A stretch of DNA of 64,000 bases from Novosphingobium sp. 9U. GTDB lineage: Bacteria > Pseudomonadota > Alphaproteobacteria > Sphingomonadales > Sphingomonadaceae. Position numbers and translations under genes: made by a program. The notes beneath the pieces were generated by a model. The model saw nothing but the letters and a program-made list of their open reading frames with translations. It searched no databases and was not told where the DNA came from. The stretch covers positions 915,705-979,704 of the forward strand of contig NZ_LR732469.1 of assembly GCF_902506425.1 (NCBI RefSeq), read 5' to 3'. This document shows, piece after piece, positions 18,134 through 27,235 of this stretch. How positions within the stretch are numbered: position 1 is the stretch's first letter; the number at the start of each line of letters is the position of its first letter.

Positions 18134-18603
18134 TGGACTATACTAAGCTAACCGCCGCGACGAACTACTTCGAGGATTTCACGCCTGGCCTCGTAATCCA
18201 GCATGCGCGCGGTAAGACCGTGACGCCGCTGGACAATGTGCTGATCACCAACCTCGTGATGAATACCGCAGAGGGTCATTTCAACGACGACCTGATGAGC
18301 CGCCATCCCGTTGGCAAAGTCGTGGTCTATGGCGGCGTGAATTTTTCGATGGTGCTGGGGCTTGCCTCTCAGGATTGCTGCGAGAATGCCATCGCCGAGC
18401 TTGGCCTTGACAACGTCAAGCTGATGAAGCCGGTATTCCACGGTGACACGATCTACGCGTACAGCGAGGTTCTCAGTGCTTCACCCTCGGACCGGGATGA
18501 TGCCGGGATCGTGGTATTCCGGCACTATGGCTTCAATCAGGACGAAGACCCGATCGTCAAGGTTGATCGCAAGGTTCTGCTGAAGCGTCGTCCTGCTGCC
18601 TGA
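18133..18603 (+). CDS. MaoC-like dehydratase, catalytic-type subunit
   Basis: 156-aa hot-dog protein. The active-site segment VMNTAEGHFNDDLM keeps the Asn and His expected for hydration of an enoyl-CoA. GKVVVYGGVNFSMVLG and MKPVFHGDTIYAYSEV complete the fold. The ATG shares one base with the upstream stop, so translation is coupled and the two products are probably made in equal amounts. A longer frame from 18037 is rejected because it overlaps the first MaoC gene by 97 bases. The likely reaction is hydration of a trans-2-enoyl-CoA to the (R)-3-hydroxyacyl-CoA, which would fit the HSD17B4-like dehydrogenase at 45328. Confidence 0.85.
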   Translation: MDYTKLTAATNYFEDFTPGLVIQHARGKTVTPLDNVLITNLVMNTAEGHFNDDLMSRHPVGKVVVYGGVNFSMVLGLASQDCCENAIAELGLDNVKLMKPVFHGDTIYAYSEVLSASPSDRDDAGIVVFRHYGFNQDEDPIVKVDRKVLLKRRPAA

Positions 18604-18761
18604 CGCCGCCCTCAGGCAGCTCGCTACTAGCAAGACCAACTGCGCACATTATCGCTCGTCTGGCTACGGGCAACACCGCATGTGCTACGCATTAAAAGGC
18701 AGGGGCGCGTCATTTGCACGTAAGCGGCGTTGGAGCGGGCGCCGAGCAGCCAACCTCTTCG

Positions 18762-18773
18762 TACAGCTGTAAT
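18762..18773 (+). promoter_or_regulatory. recurring motif copy 8 (tacagctgtaat)
   Basis: Perfect match with a fully palindromic 10-bp core (TACAGCTGTA), 87 bases before the thiolase start at 18860. Confidence 0.65.
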
Positions 18774-18859
18774 CATTGCGACCCGTACTTGCTCTTTTAC
18801 CCTTACCCTTCATTGATTTTACGAAACTGCGCATAAGGTGCGCATTTGCAGGAGGATTT

Positions 18860-20068
18860 ATGGCCGAGGCGGCTTTTATATATGACGCGATCAGAACGCC
18901 GCGTTCGCGCGGAAAGGCCGACGGTGCGCTTAATGAAGTCAAACCGATCGATCTGGTCACTACGCTGCTGAACGAGTTGCAGGCGCGCCATGACCTCGAT
19001 ACCTCTAAGGTTGACGACGTTTTGCTTGGCTGCGTTTCGCCAGTCATGGAGCAGGGCTCCGTGCTGCCAAAGATCGCGCTGCAGAAGGCTGGCTGGGACG
19101 AGTCCGTGCCTGGAGCTCAGGTGAATCGCTTTTGCGCTTCAGGCCTCGACACCTTCAACACCGCCGCCGCAAAGGTCGCGTCGGGATGGGAGGACCTGGT
19201 CTGCGCGGGTGGTTTCGAGAGCATGAGCCGCGTTCCGATGGGATCGGACGGTGGCCCGTTCTCCGAAGACCCCGCGACCGGAATCGCGACGAGCTTCGTG
19301 CCCCAAGGTATCGGAGCCGACCTCATCGCCACCATCGAAGGCTTCTCGCGTGATGACGTTGATGCCTTCGCCGTATCATCGCAGAAAAAGGCTGCGTTCG
19401 CGCAGGCGAATGGCTGGTTTGATCGATCGGTCGTCCCCGTGAAGGATGAGAACGGCCTCGTCATCCTTGAGCGAGATGATTTCATCAAGCCCGATACCGA
19501 TATGCAGACGCTCGGATCGTTGAAGCCGAGCTTCGCCGGCCTGGGCTCGTTCGGCTTCGATGATATCGCGCTCGCCAAGTACAACAAGGTCGAACGCATC
19601 AATCACGTGCACACCCCTGGCAACAGCTCGGGCATCGTGGACGGCGCCTCGCTGGTGATGCTTGGGAACGAGCGGATCGGCAAGGAACTGGGCCTGACCC
19701 CACGCGGACGCGTGCTGTCGACCGCGGTGATCGCGACCGAGCCGACGATCATGTTGACTGGCCCTGGCCCAGCGTCGTTCAAGGCACTGCGCAAAGCCGG
19801 GTTGACGATGGCCGATATCGATCTCGTCGAGATCAATGAGGCCTTCGCCTCCGTCGCTCTCATGCTGCAGCGGCAGCTCGACGTTCCGGATGAGCGATTG
19901 AACGTTGTTGGCGGTGCCATCGCCATGGGGCATCCACTCGGCGCAACCGGCGGCGCCCTGGTCTCGACCGTACTCGACGAACTCGAGCGGCGTTCACTCA
20001 AGCGTGCGCTGTTGTGCATGTGTGTCGGTGGGGGCATGGGCATCGCCGCGATCATCGAGCGCGTTTGA
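18860..20068 (+). CDS. acetyl-CoA acetyltransferase (thiolase)
   Basis: 402 aa from ATG 18860, preceded by a strong AGGAGG. The longer frame from 18776 has no ribosome site. Catalytic residues are visible: nucleophile Cys in [11 protein letters not shown] near residue 90, [11 protein letters not shown] near residue 330, His in [15 protein letters not shown] near residue 360, and the second Cys in CMCVGGGMG near residue 390. It performs thiolytic cleavage of a 3-oxoacyl-CoA, releasing acetyl- or propionyl-CoA. The hydratase and dehydrogenase partners are encoded at 13005, 17636/18133 and 45328. Confidence 0.93.
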   Translation: MAEAAFIYDAIRTPRSRGKADGALNEVKPIDLVTTLLNELQARHDLDTSKVDDVLLGCVSPVMEQGSVLPKIALQKAGWDESVPGAQVNRFCASGLDTFNTAAAKVASGWEDLVCAGGFESMSRVPMGSDGGPFSEDPATGIATSFVPQGIGADLIATIEGFSRDDVDAFAVSSQKKAAFAQANGWFDRSVVPVKDENGLVILERDDFIKPDTDMQTLGSLKPSFAGLGSFGFDDIALAKYNKVERINHVHTPGNSSGIVDGASLVMLGNERIGKELGLTPRGRVLSTAVIATEPTIMLTGPGPASFKALRKAGLTMADIDLVEINEAFASVALMLQRQLDVPDERLNVVGGAIAMGHPLGATGGALVSTVLDELERRSLKRALLCMCVGGGMGIAAIIERV

Positions 20069-20124
20069 TCCTATCGGTTGGCGGGTCAAGCCCGGCTGCC
20101 GATAGCTAACTTTCGAGACAGACC

Positions 20125-20176
20125 GGTGCGAGGCATCAGCGAAACGCGCTTTGCAGTTCCGCTGATGCCTCGCACC
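20125..20176. terminator. 17-bp perfect stem hairpin between convergent genes
   Basis: ggtgcgaggcatcagcg pairs perfectly with cgctgatgcctcgcacc across an 18-base loop. It starts 57 bases after the thiolase stop and precedes a convergent minus-strand gene ending at 20472, so a bidirectional terminator or transcript-stabilising structure is likely. There is no T-run. The rest of the gap (20177-20471) shows nothing recognisable. Confidence 0.6.
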
Positions 20177-20471
20177 GCTCACTGCCCGTAAAACCTTCGC
20201 GGGGGCAAGAGGCTCGCTCTTCGGCGAACATTAGCTCGGCGCTATGACGCACCCGTGGACGGGAGAAAGCCTGGGTCAAGGGTCATGATCGTCGGCTCGC
20301 CCGAGCCCATCCCATCTATACGCGCCCATCCCCGGCGTGCGGCTGCGCGGTGATCTAGCGTCGTTGCTCTGCTGCAGAGCAACGGATCGGATTGGATAAC
20401 TAGCAATGCCGCTACGAGTTGCGACCGCCCCCTTCGCATTCGCGAGGCCCGCACAAGCCAGCAGCCCGTTT

Positions 20472-21632
20472 TCAGAGCGAACGGGCGATCAGCAACTTCA
20501 TGATCTCGCTGGTGCCGCCGTAGATACGAGTGACGCGCGCGTCCTTGTACGCCTGTGCGATGGGGTATTCGCTCATGTAGCCGTAGCCGCCGAACAGTTG
20601 CAGGCAGCGATCGACGATGATCCCCTGCTGCTCCGTGGCGAACAGCTTGGCAGCTGAAGCAGTTGCGCTGTCAAGTTGGTCGTTCAGGTGCAACTCCGTG
20701 CAGCGCTCGATGAGGGCGCGAACCGCCATTGCTTGCGTCTTGCACTCGGCAAGAACGAATTGGCTGTTTTGGAAATCGAAGATGGCTTTGCCGAAGGCTT
20801 TGCGCTCCTTGACGTAGGCTACTGTCAGCGAAATCACGTACTCAATGGCGGCGAGTGACTGGATTGCGATAATCAATCGTTCCTGCGGCAGTTTTGCCAT
20901 CAGCATGCCAAACCCGGCGCCAGGTGCGCCTAACATGTTTTCAAGCGGAACGCGCACGTCGTTGAAGAACAGCTCAGAGGTGTCGCCGTACTCACGCCCG
21001 ATCTTCTCTAGATTGGTCCCCCGCTCGAAACCGGGTGCATCCGCGGTCTCGACAGCAAATAGCGCGATGCCCTTGGCTCCGGGCTCACCGTCAAGCCTTG
21101 CCACGACCAAAATCAGGTCCGCATGCTGACCGTTGGTGATAAACGTCTTGCTACCGCTGATGACGACCTCGTTCCCGTCGATCCGCGCTTGGGTTCGGAT
21201 GGACTGCAGGTCCGATCCGGTGCCCGGCTCGGTCATGGCGACTGCCAACACCATCTCACCCGAGCAGATCTTTGGCAGCCAGCGTTGCTTCTGTTCCTCG
21301 GTGCCGAAAGAGGTCACGTAGGGCGCGACGACTGCATTGTGCAGCGTGATGTCCCATCCTTCGACGCCGGCATGGCCGAGCGCTTCGGCAAGTACCATTT
21401 CGTGACGGAAGTCACCACCTGCACCGCCATACTCAGCCGGGATCGAAACCCCGAGCAGGCCCGCCGCGCCCGCTTCGCGCCATAATGCGCGGTCCACCAG
21501 GCCGGCCTCTCGCCACTCGCTGACACGCTCGGCCGGCATGTGGACGGCAAGAAAGCGTTTCACCATGTCCGCGAACATGGTGAAGTCCTCATCTTCGAGG
21601 AAGGTGGCGCGGGGCAGGACGAAGTTGCTCAC
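20472..21632 (-). CDS. acyl-CoA dehydrogenase
   Basis: 386-aa ACAD, starting with GTG at 21632 after AAGGACA. VPAEYGGAGGDF-like entry motif near residue 62, AMTEPGTGSDLQSIRTQA near residue 132, SKTFITNGQHADL near residue 158, and YVKERKAFGKAIFDFQNSQF near residue 275 for FAD and CoA contacts. The C-terminus reads YGGTSEIMKLLIARSL, again Gly in place of the MCAD-type Glu. It is downstream of a PaaG-like crotonase on the same strand (54-base gap), so the two probably form one operon governed by the motif at 22574. Confidence 0.9.
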   Translation of the reverse strand: MSNFVLPRATFLEDEDFTMFADMVKRFLAVHMPAERVSEWREAGLVDRALWREAGAAGLLGVSIPAEYGGAGGDFRHEMVLAEALGHAGVEGWDITLHNAVVAPYVTSFGTEEQKQRWLPKICSGEMVLAVAMTEPGTGSDLQSIRTQARIDGNEVVISGSKTFITNGQHADLILVVARLDGEPGAKGIALFAVETADAPGFERGTNLEKIGREYGDTSELFFNDVRVPLENMLGAPGAGFGMLMAKLPQERLIIAIQSLAAIEYVISLTVAYVKERKAFGKAIFDFQNSQFVLAECKTQAMAVRALIERCTELHLNDQLDSATASAAKLFATEQQGIIVDRCLQLFGGYGYMSEYPIAQAYKDARVTRIYGGTSEIMKLLIARSL

Positions 21633-21686
21633 GTGATGTCCTTAGATAATCAAGATTGCCGCACGAAAGCGGATGCAAGTTGCAGC

Positions 21687-22466
21687 TCAGCAGCTGGTGA
21701 AGTCGGGCTTACGCTTTTCGAGATAGGCTCGCAGTCCCTCTTGGCCTTCACGACCCGCTGCCGCAGCTGCAATGCCGCGGGATTCATATTCAAGGTGTGT
21801 TTCTAATGACCGACCATAACTCTCGAGCAAGAGAGACCGGACCGTACCCACCGCTGCTACCGGCTGCGCCACGAGCTGCTGGGCGATTGCGTCACTTCGG
21901 GTCGTCAAGGTGGCCTCGTCGGCGGCAAGCTCTGTGATCAAGCCTATGGCAAGCGCTTCCTCGGCACCGACCCTGCGATTGGTCAGAGTCATCTCCTGCG
22001 CACGACGGAGGCCTATTAGGCGTGGCAGGAGCCAGGTCGCGCCGCCATCCGGCGTGAGGCCAATGGCGGGATAGCCCATCGAGAAGTGGGCCGAAGGCGC
22101 GGCGATGACGATATCACCCAGAAGGGCTAGGCCCAGCCCAGCCCCAGCAGCGGGTCCGTTCACAACGGTTAGCAGCGGCTTGCGCATGCGCGCCAGGTAC
22201 GACACCGTCTGGTGCACGATGCCAGCGAGGCCGCTGACCGTTGCTCCGGTGGCCGGTCCAGCACTCGCCATCAATGAAATGTCGCCACCGGCACAAAAGT
22301 GCTTACCGTTGCCTGTCAGTGTCACGCATCGGATGGTATCGTCATGGTCACATTCGCGAGCGATCTCCACTAGACGAGCACCCATCTCGGCATTGAGGGC
22401 GTTTCCGGCTTGAGGCCGGTCGAGCGCAATCCGTGCAACTGCACCGCGCCGCTCCAATGTAATCAC
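21687..22466 (-). CDS. enoyl-CoA hydratase/isomerase, PaaG-like
   Basis: 259-aa crotonase-fold protein. KHFCAGGDISLM near residue 55 and GPAAGAGLGLALLGDIVIA near residue 105 form the oxyanion hole. GYPAIGLTPDGGATWLLPR near residue 135 carries the Asp of the PaaG type and lacks the second hydratase Glu. The activity could be isomerisation or hydration of an unusual enoyl-CoA. It is the first gene of a minus-strand pair with the ACAD. Confidence 0.88.
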   Translation of the reverse strand: MITLERRGAVARIALDRPQAGNALNAEMGARLVEIARECDHDDTIRCVTLTGNGKHFCAGGDISLMASAGPATGATVSGLAGIVHQTVSYLARMRKPLLTVVNGPAAGAGLGLALLGDIVIAAPSAHFSMGYPAIGLTPDGGATWLLPRLIGLRRAQEMTLTNRRVGAEEALAIGLITELAADEATLTTRSDAIAQQLVAQPVAAVGTVRSLLLESYGRSLETHLEYESRGIAAAAAGREGQEGLRAYLEKRKPDFTSC

Positions 22467-22573
22467 GCTTTTCCTGGCTCCCGAATGTTTTTGCCCCGGA
22501 TCGGGCCCTATGCTGAAGCAGCAAAGCGGAAGTTTGTCCTTCCGTCCAGAACGAGCAGGCGGTTCCAGTCTAT

Positions 22574-22585
22574 ATTGCAGCTCTA
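22574..22585 (-). promoter_or_regulatory. recurring motif copy 9 (tagagctgcaat)
   Basis: On the minus strand, 108 bases before the crotonase start at 22466. TGCAAT variant with one mismatch in the left half. Confidence 0.5.
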
Positions 22586-22669
22586 ATAAACGTAGACGCT
22601 TACACCCACGGTCCGGCTCTCACTGTTTGAGCATCCTACCTATCTTAGGGATGTGATTTGTCACAGGCA

Positions 22670-23479
22670 TCAGAGCGAACTGTTATAATCGCGCGAGAAA
22701 GCCGCAAGCGCTTCAAGGATTAGCGTCTTTTTCACGGTAATGCGATCGATCGGACCGCCAACTCCAACCGCGATCGGAATTTTTCCGATCGGTGCGGGGA
22801 TTGCGATCGCGATTGCCGAAAAGCCTCCGGTCATGTCTCCCATCGTCTGGGCGAACCCGTCCTCCCGAATTTGGTTCATAAGATCCATGAACTCGGGAAG
22901 TGTATAACGAAGGCTGGCATCGACTTCGGCGTTATAGCGGCGCAGTATTAGCGCGATCTCCGCGTCTGTCTTCCGACTCAGCAAGGCTCGGCCCACTGCA
23001 GTGCGGGGCATCGGCCGCAACATGCCCGATTGGATCTCGAGCCGGGTCGGCTGATTCGGAAGCTGTGCGCTGACGTATTGGGAGTATATTCCGTTCTGGA
23101 TCCCGATGATGGTCGTCTCTTCAGTCGCGTTCATGAGAGCGTCGAGATGCGCCTCCATGTCTCCCTTGCGACCTGCGAGCCTGTGCAGCCAACTGCCGAG
23201 CAGCATGATCCGAATGGTTGGGATGTAGGTGCGGGCACCCCGGTCGTGTTCGAGGTAACCCATCTTCACCAGGTTTCGGACGAGCATCGTGACGCTCGGC
23301 TGGGGGATGTCCAGGGCGCGGCAGATCTCCCCGATTGTCAGCGCTTTTTGGTGGAGGCTGAACAGTTCGAACAAGGCCAAGGTACGCTCAGCCGACTTGA
23401 TAGACCGAGTGGACTTATCGATATCCTCGATATCCCACGGTGCGTATTGCTCCCCTCCGACGTTTGGCAGTGTCTTCAT
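22670..23479 (-). CDS. IclR-family transcriptional regulator
   Basis: 269 aa from ATG 23479. A longer frame to 23563 adds an unlikely N-terminus. The N-terminal winged helix-turn-helix (about residues 27-90) shows SAERTLALFELFSLHQKALT and ALDIPQPSVTMLVRNLVKMGYLEH. The C-terminal effector domain includes GRALLSRKTDAEIALIL and GGFSAIAIAIPAPIGKIP. IclR proteins usually bind aromatic, acidic or CoA-type effectors and can repress or activate. It is the only pathway-type regulator in the 43-kb cluster and so is the leading candidate to read the recurring 12-bp motif, but nothing in the sequence proves this. Confidence 0.9.
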   Translation of the reverse strand: MKTLPNVGGEQYAPWDIEDIDKSTRSIKSAERTLALFELFSLHQKALTIGEICRALDIPQPSVTMLVRNLVKMGYLEHDRGARTYIPTIRIMLLGSWLHRLAGRKGDMEAHLDALMNATEETTIIGIQNGIYSQYVSAQLPNQPTRLEIQSGMLRPMPRTAVGRALLSRKTDAEIALILRRYNAEVDASLRYTLPEFMDLMNQIREDGFAQTMGDMTGGFSAIAIAIPAPIGKIPIAVGVGGPIDRITVKKTLILEALAAFSRDYNSSL

Positions 23480-23584
23480 CGTAGCCTTGCGGTGCTGCTT
23501 TGTCGCTCTAGAGTCCCCTTCACCAGAACGGCACAACGAAAAAGCGAATTCAATGCGCAACAAGGTCTGCCGCGCGTCCTCGCT

Positions 23585-24790
23585 TTAAAGCGATCGGCGT
23601 TGAACCGCAATGCGCCGTTGCTGCAACATCGTGCGGCGTTCCTCGAAACCGACCGTCGGTGTTTCTAGCGGGAGCACGCTCGCCAACTCGGAGAATGGCA
23701 CGACGCGAACGCTTGGCTCGACGTATGTACCTTCGACCCCTTGGCAACGCACGAACATGAAGCCCTCTCGCAAATGACCCGGGTCAATCCAGTTCGCGAA
23801 GCCGGGATCAGTGGCACTCAGAACAAGATGCACTTGCCCATCCTCTGAGTGATGCGCCTGCATGAGATTGAGGCTGTTCTGACGGTTCTCGAAGTCAAGG
23901 GCGGCAAACCACAAGGGATGTCCGATCATGAAGCCGAGGTAGCGGCAACGAGGCGGAGTGATGGAGATAACCAGAGCCTGATCGTCCGGCAAGTGCCACC
24001 AGCCGATTGAATTGCGCTGGCCCGGGAAAGCCCCGCCGCCGCTCTTGGTCTTGATCGAGGGCCCCTCTTGGGGGGCAGGCGGAAATGCGTTGATGGGCGC
24101 GTTGGAGCGAAATTCACTTACCTGCTCATCGTTGATCGTAGTCACGAAAGTGAGACGCTGCGCAAGCGCTTCGATGCTGCGCGCGATGTCCGCGCTGCTC
24201 GGCGGTGGAGCGGGGTCAAGTGCTTCACCGGCTGCCTCGATCCATAGCTCGCCGCCATGTTCAGCGTCCCAGTCCCCGAACGTTCGGCGCACGAACACCA
24301 AGTCTGCTTCGGGATGCTGGGGTATGTAGTTTGCCACATTGTCGGGCCCGCCGATGTGAACAGTGAATGTGCCGTCAGGGTCCACCACGAGCGTTCCCGC
24401 ATCGAGTGCACCTAACGTTCGCGAATGCTGACCGTTTTGGTTGCGCCCTATGCCCGTTCGCAGTTCAACACATATATCTACAGTCGTGCCGCGCTCGCCT
24501 CGGATGACATATGGCCGAGTTCCATCTACTTGCGCCGAAAAGTAGAGGTTGTCCGGATTGCCGAGGCCCCACTGCGAAAATTCATCCATGAATTTGATGA
24601 ATCGCGGCCGCGCAGTGTCAGCGCCTAGGAAGTACCTGTCGGTGACCCACTTGTTGATGCCCAAGATCAGCCGATAGCCCGCCGCTCGTTCTACGTCGGG
24701 CAAGTCGCGCGTTCCCACGAGGAAGGCCTCCAGGCCCGAGATCGCTGCCTTGAATGCGAACATCGCCTGCTGGAGCTGAACTGTGCTCAC
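23585..24790 (-). CDS. DUF1214-domain protein, cytosolic
   Basis: 401 aa, GTG start overlapping the sulfotransferase stop (GTGA), so translationally coupled. The N-terminal 100 residues are helical, with RYFLGADTARPRFIKFMDE. The C-terminal DUF1214 pattern is NSIGWWHLPDDQALVISITPP, QNSLNLMQAHHSEDGQVHLVL, and SATDPGFANWIDPGHLREGFMF. Unlike the paralogue at 9102-10529 there is no signal peptide. The role is unknown. Tight coupling to a sulfotransferase-like protein is also seen in related sphingomonad and mycobacterial clusters as I recall them, which hints at a joint step. Confidence 0.78.
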   Translation of the reverse strand: MSTVQLQQAMFAFKAAISGLEAFLVGTRDLPDVERAAGYRLILGINKWVTDRYFLGADTARPRFIKFMDEFSQWGLGNPDNLYFSAQVDGTRPYVIRGERGTTVDICVELRTGIGRNQNGQHSRTLGALDAGTLVVDPDGTFTVHIGGPDNVANYIPQHPEADLVFVRRTFGDWDAEHGGELWIEAAGEALDPAPPPSSADIARSIEALAQRLTFVTTINDEQVSEFRSNAPINAFPPAPQEGPSIKTKSGGGAFPGQRNSIGWWHLPDDQALVISITPPRCRYLGFMIGHPLWFAALDFENRQNSLNLMQAHHSEDGQVHLVLSATDPGFANWIDPGHLREGFMFVRCQGVEGTYVEPSVRVVPFSELASVLPLETPTVGFEERRTMLQQRRIAVQRRSL

Positions 24791-25974
24791 GCTCGAACGC
24801 CCTCGACAGGGATGCCGAACCGCTGTCGATAGGCTCCAAACCGCTCTTCCAAGGCCTCTGGTGTGAGCCCAAATGCCTCTAGCGAATAGCTGAACTTGCC
24901 GTGCCGATCACCCTTGTTGCGCTCGAGCCATTGGGTCATCGCTGCGCTCGCCCGCTCGTCAAAGGGGAGATCGAACTTCCGGTAGATCGCTTCGATCTGC
25001 GCCACCGGGGAAGCGGCGAAGTCGGCGTAGAGCAGGTGGTGGATGTCGGGGTGGCCGATCAATGGGCTTTGCGTTGCTCGATCAAGCTGACCTCCATAAA
25101 CCTCCATCAACCTAGCGCCCACTTCCTTGCGATCGACGGGTTTGCCGATAGTGCCCTCGACCAGTCTCGCGTTGAGTTCGAATACCGAAGGAAAGATCTT
25201 CTGCGGATCGCGATGCACCCACACAACCTTGGCATCTGGATAGACAGTCTTGAGCGCTTCCAGGCGGACATGGTGCTCAACACCCTTAAGAGCCCAGCGC
25301 CGCTTCGGCATGCGCCATTGCAGAGACTGGAGTAGCTTCTTGTGGAAGCGATAGTACTCCACCGGATCGTCCATCAGATCGATTGAAAGGAAGGCGGGGA
25401 CGCGAAAGTAGAGCGTCCGGCGCATCACTTGCAGATTTAACGCGCCGAAAGCCTCGCATTCGGCGGCAGCGGCTCCACCCTCGTCAAAATAGGGGTGCGA
25501 CAACAACAAGCTCGGGTCGGTGCGGACCAAGTCGGCCACCTCCTGATCTGCGTCTGCACGTCGCGGGTCATCGGGCTGCATGATACCGAGCGGTGGAGAC
25601 GGGCGAGTAGTTTCCCACCATTCCGGGATGCGATTGTCTGGGTGTTGCCCGATCAGCATGTTGAGCAGGGTCGTGCCCGAGCGAGGACAACCCGTGACGA
25701 TGATGGGACTGTCGATGACCTCCTCGCCGATTTCCGGATGATCGATGTGATCCTGCAGGAGATGTGCACGGCGCGACAGCAGGTCGCTGACAGTTTCAAT
25801 AGCGGCTGATTGGCCCTCTGCGTCGAGGGCGGCTTCGTTCAGGTAATTGACGAGCTTGTCCAACCGCCCGCCCAGCGAATCTTCGAAGATGTTTGATAAA
25901 TCTGCCTTGACGCGCGTGCGGTCGAGAACAACCTCACGAGTGATCCGCGCGACGTTCACGTCTAAATTCGACAT
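24787..25974 (-). CDS. sulfotransferase-family protein
   Basis: 395-aa PAPS-dependent sulfotransferase-fold protein. The 5'-phosphosulfate loop is clear: PIIVTGCPRSGTTLLNMLIG near residue 90. The 3'-phosphate-binding segment is DAKVVWVHRDPQKIFPSVFE near residue 245. A further conserved feature is HPDIHHLLYADFAASPVAQI near residue 310. Whether it truly transfers sulfate in a catabolic operon is uncertain. It is followed by the overlapping DUF1214 gene and preceded, 35 bases upstream, by the alpha-methylacyl-CoA racemase gene, so the three form one transcription unit. Confidence 0.85.
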   Translation of the reverse strand: MSNLDVNVARITREVVLDRTRVKADLSNIFEDSLGGRLDKLVNYLNEAALDAEGQSAAIETVSDLLSRRAHLLQDHIDHPEIGEEVIDSPIIVTGCPRSGTTLLNMLIGQHPDNRIPEWWETTRPSPPLGIMQPDDPRRADADQEVADLVRTDPSLLLSHPYFDEGGAAAAECEAFGALNLQVMRRTLYFRVPAFLSIDLMDDPVEYYRFHKKLLQSLQWRMPKRRWALKGVEHHVRLEALKTVYPDAKVVWVHRDPQKIFPSVFELNARLVEGTIGKPVDRKEVGARLMEVYGGQLDRATQSPLIGHPDIHHLLYADFAASPVAQIEAIYRKFDLPFDERASAAMTQWLERNKGDRHGKFSYSLEAFGLTPEALEERFGAYRQRFGIPVEGVRA

Positions 25975-26009
25975 CTTGGGTCCTCTCGTTTGTTATGGGC
26001 CTGGGCTGA

Positions 26010-27137
26010 TCAGCCGATCACGCCGCCCAATTGTAGGCGGTGAATTGCGTCGTGCTCTAATCCAACTTCCCGGAGCAGGGCGCTTGATAAAGTAAGTCGG
26101 TCATCATCCGAAGCACGTGGGGCCGCCGCTGGTGTTGCTGAGAACCGCGGGGCGGGGCTTGGCTGAATGACACCGGCCAATTCGGTGAACGTGCTGCGCG
26201 CGACGTTGTGCGGGTGCCGGGCCGCCTCGCTCATGGTAAGGACTGGCGCAAGGCAGCTTTCTGCGGCCTCGGGGTGAGCGCACCATTCTTCAGCAGATCG
26301 ATCCTTGAACCGGGCTGCAAATCGGGCCTTCATCTCGGGCCAGTGGCTCCTGTCCATCTGTGTCTCACGAAGTGCCGCATCCATCTCGAGGACGCGCAGC
26401 AGCGCCGCGTAAAACTGCGGCTCTATGGCCGCGACGCTTATGTAATTGCCATCCGCACACTCGTAGACCTCGTAGAAGTGCGCGCCGGTGTCGAGCAGGT
26501 TGCTCCCACGCTCGTCCGACCATTCTTGCGTCGCCTTGAGGGACCACGTCATCGCCATTAGCAGGGCAGTGCCGTCCACCATGGCGCAATCGACAACTTG
26601 TCCCACGCCTGTACGGCATGCGGAAAGGAGTGCGGTGACCATCCCGAAAGCGAGCAACATGCCGCCTCCGCCAAAATCCCCGACCAAGTTTATCGGTGGG
26701 GTCGGCTTCTCACCTTGGCGCCCCATGTGAGCCAGAGCGCCGGCCATCGCGATATAATTGATGTCGTGTCCCGCAGCGTGGGCGTAAGGACCGTTCTGGC
26801 CCCATCCTGTCATTCGTCCGTATACAAGTGCTGGATTGTCGCCGAGCAGCACTTCAGGGGCGAGGCCAAGCCGTTCCATCACGCCCGGTCGAAAGCCTTC
26901 GATCAGTCCGTGAGACTTCGCCGCAAGTCGGCGGACGATGTCACGCCCTTCGGGCGCCTTCAGATTGACCTGTAGGACGTCCCGTGAACGCGACAAAATG
27001 TCGACGTCCCACCCGGGTTTGCCTGGCTGCTCAATACGTATGACTTGGGCGCCGTGATCAGCCAGCATCATCCCTGCAAACGGTGCTGGCCCGAGACCCG
27101 CGATCTCAATGATCCTGATCCCGTCCAATGCTCCCAC
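26010..27137 (-). CDS. alpha-methylacyl-CoA racemase (family III CoA-transferase fold)
   Basis: 375 aa. It epimerises (2R)- and (2S)-2-methylacyl-CoA, needed because acyl-CoA dehydrogenases accept only one form. The racemase branch is recognisable rather than a CoA-transferase: GHDINYIAMAGAL near residue 122 holds the catalytic His, NLVGDFGGGGM near residue 150 holds the Asp, and GSNLLDTGAHFYEVYECADG followed by AAIEPQFY near residue 240 matches the AMACR/Mcr signature. Its presence points to a 2-methyl-branched intermediate, as in isoprenoid or sterol side-chain degradation. It is first in the operon with the sulfotransferase and DUF1214 genes. Confidence 0.87.
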   Translation of the reverse strand: MGALDGIRIIEIAGLGPAPFAGMMLADHGAQVIRIEQPGKPGWDVDILSRSRDVLQVNLKAPEGRDIVRRLAAKSHGLIEGFRPGVMERLGLAPEVLLGDNPALVYGRMTGWGQNGPYAHAAGHDINYIAMAGALAHMGRQGEKPTPPINLVGDFGGGGMLLAFGMVTALLSACRTGVGQVVDCAMVDGTALLMAMTWSLKATQEWSDERGSNLLDTGAHFYEVYECADGNYISVAAIEPQFYAALLRVLEMDAALRETQMDRSHWPEMKARFAARFKDRSAEEWCAHPEAAESCLAPVLTMSEAARHPHNVARSTFTELAGVIQPSPAPRFSATPAAAPRASDDDRLTLSSALLREVGLEHDAIHRLQLGGVIG

Positions 27138-27223
27138 GCGATCCGTCTCCCTTCTCAGCTAAGCAGCGCGACTAACATCGCCCTTAACTCATGAGAAACA
27201 CATTGAAGCGACAGACGGCGGGG

Positions 27224-27235
27224 ATTACATATATA
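27224..27235 (-). promoter_or_regulatory. recurring motif copy 10 (tatatatgtaat)
   Basis: Minus strand, 87 bases before the racemase start at 27137. One mismatch (T for C) in the left half. Confidence 0.5.

Noticed and set aside
24787..25974. Functional link between the sulfotransferase and the cysNC-cysQ operon at the left edge
   Set aside because: Both concern PAPS, but they are 23 kb apart on opposite strands. The sulfur genes are housekeeping and lack the shared motif.
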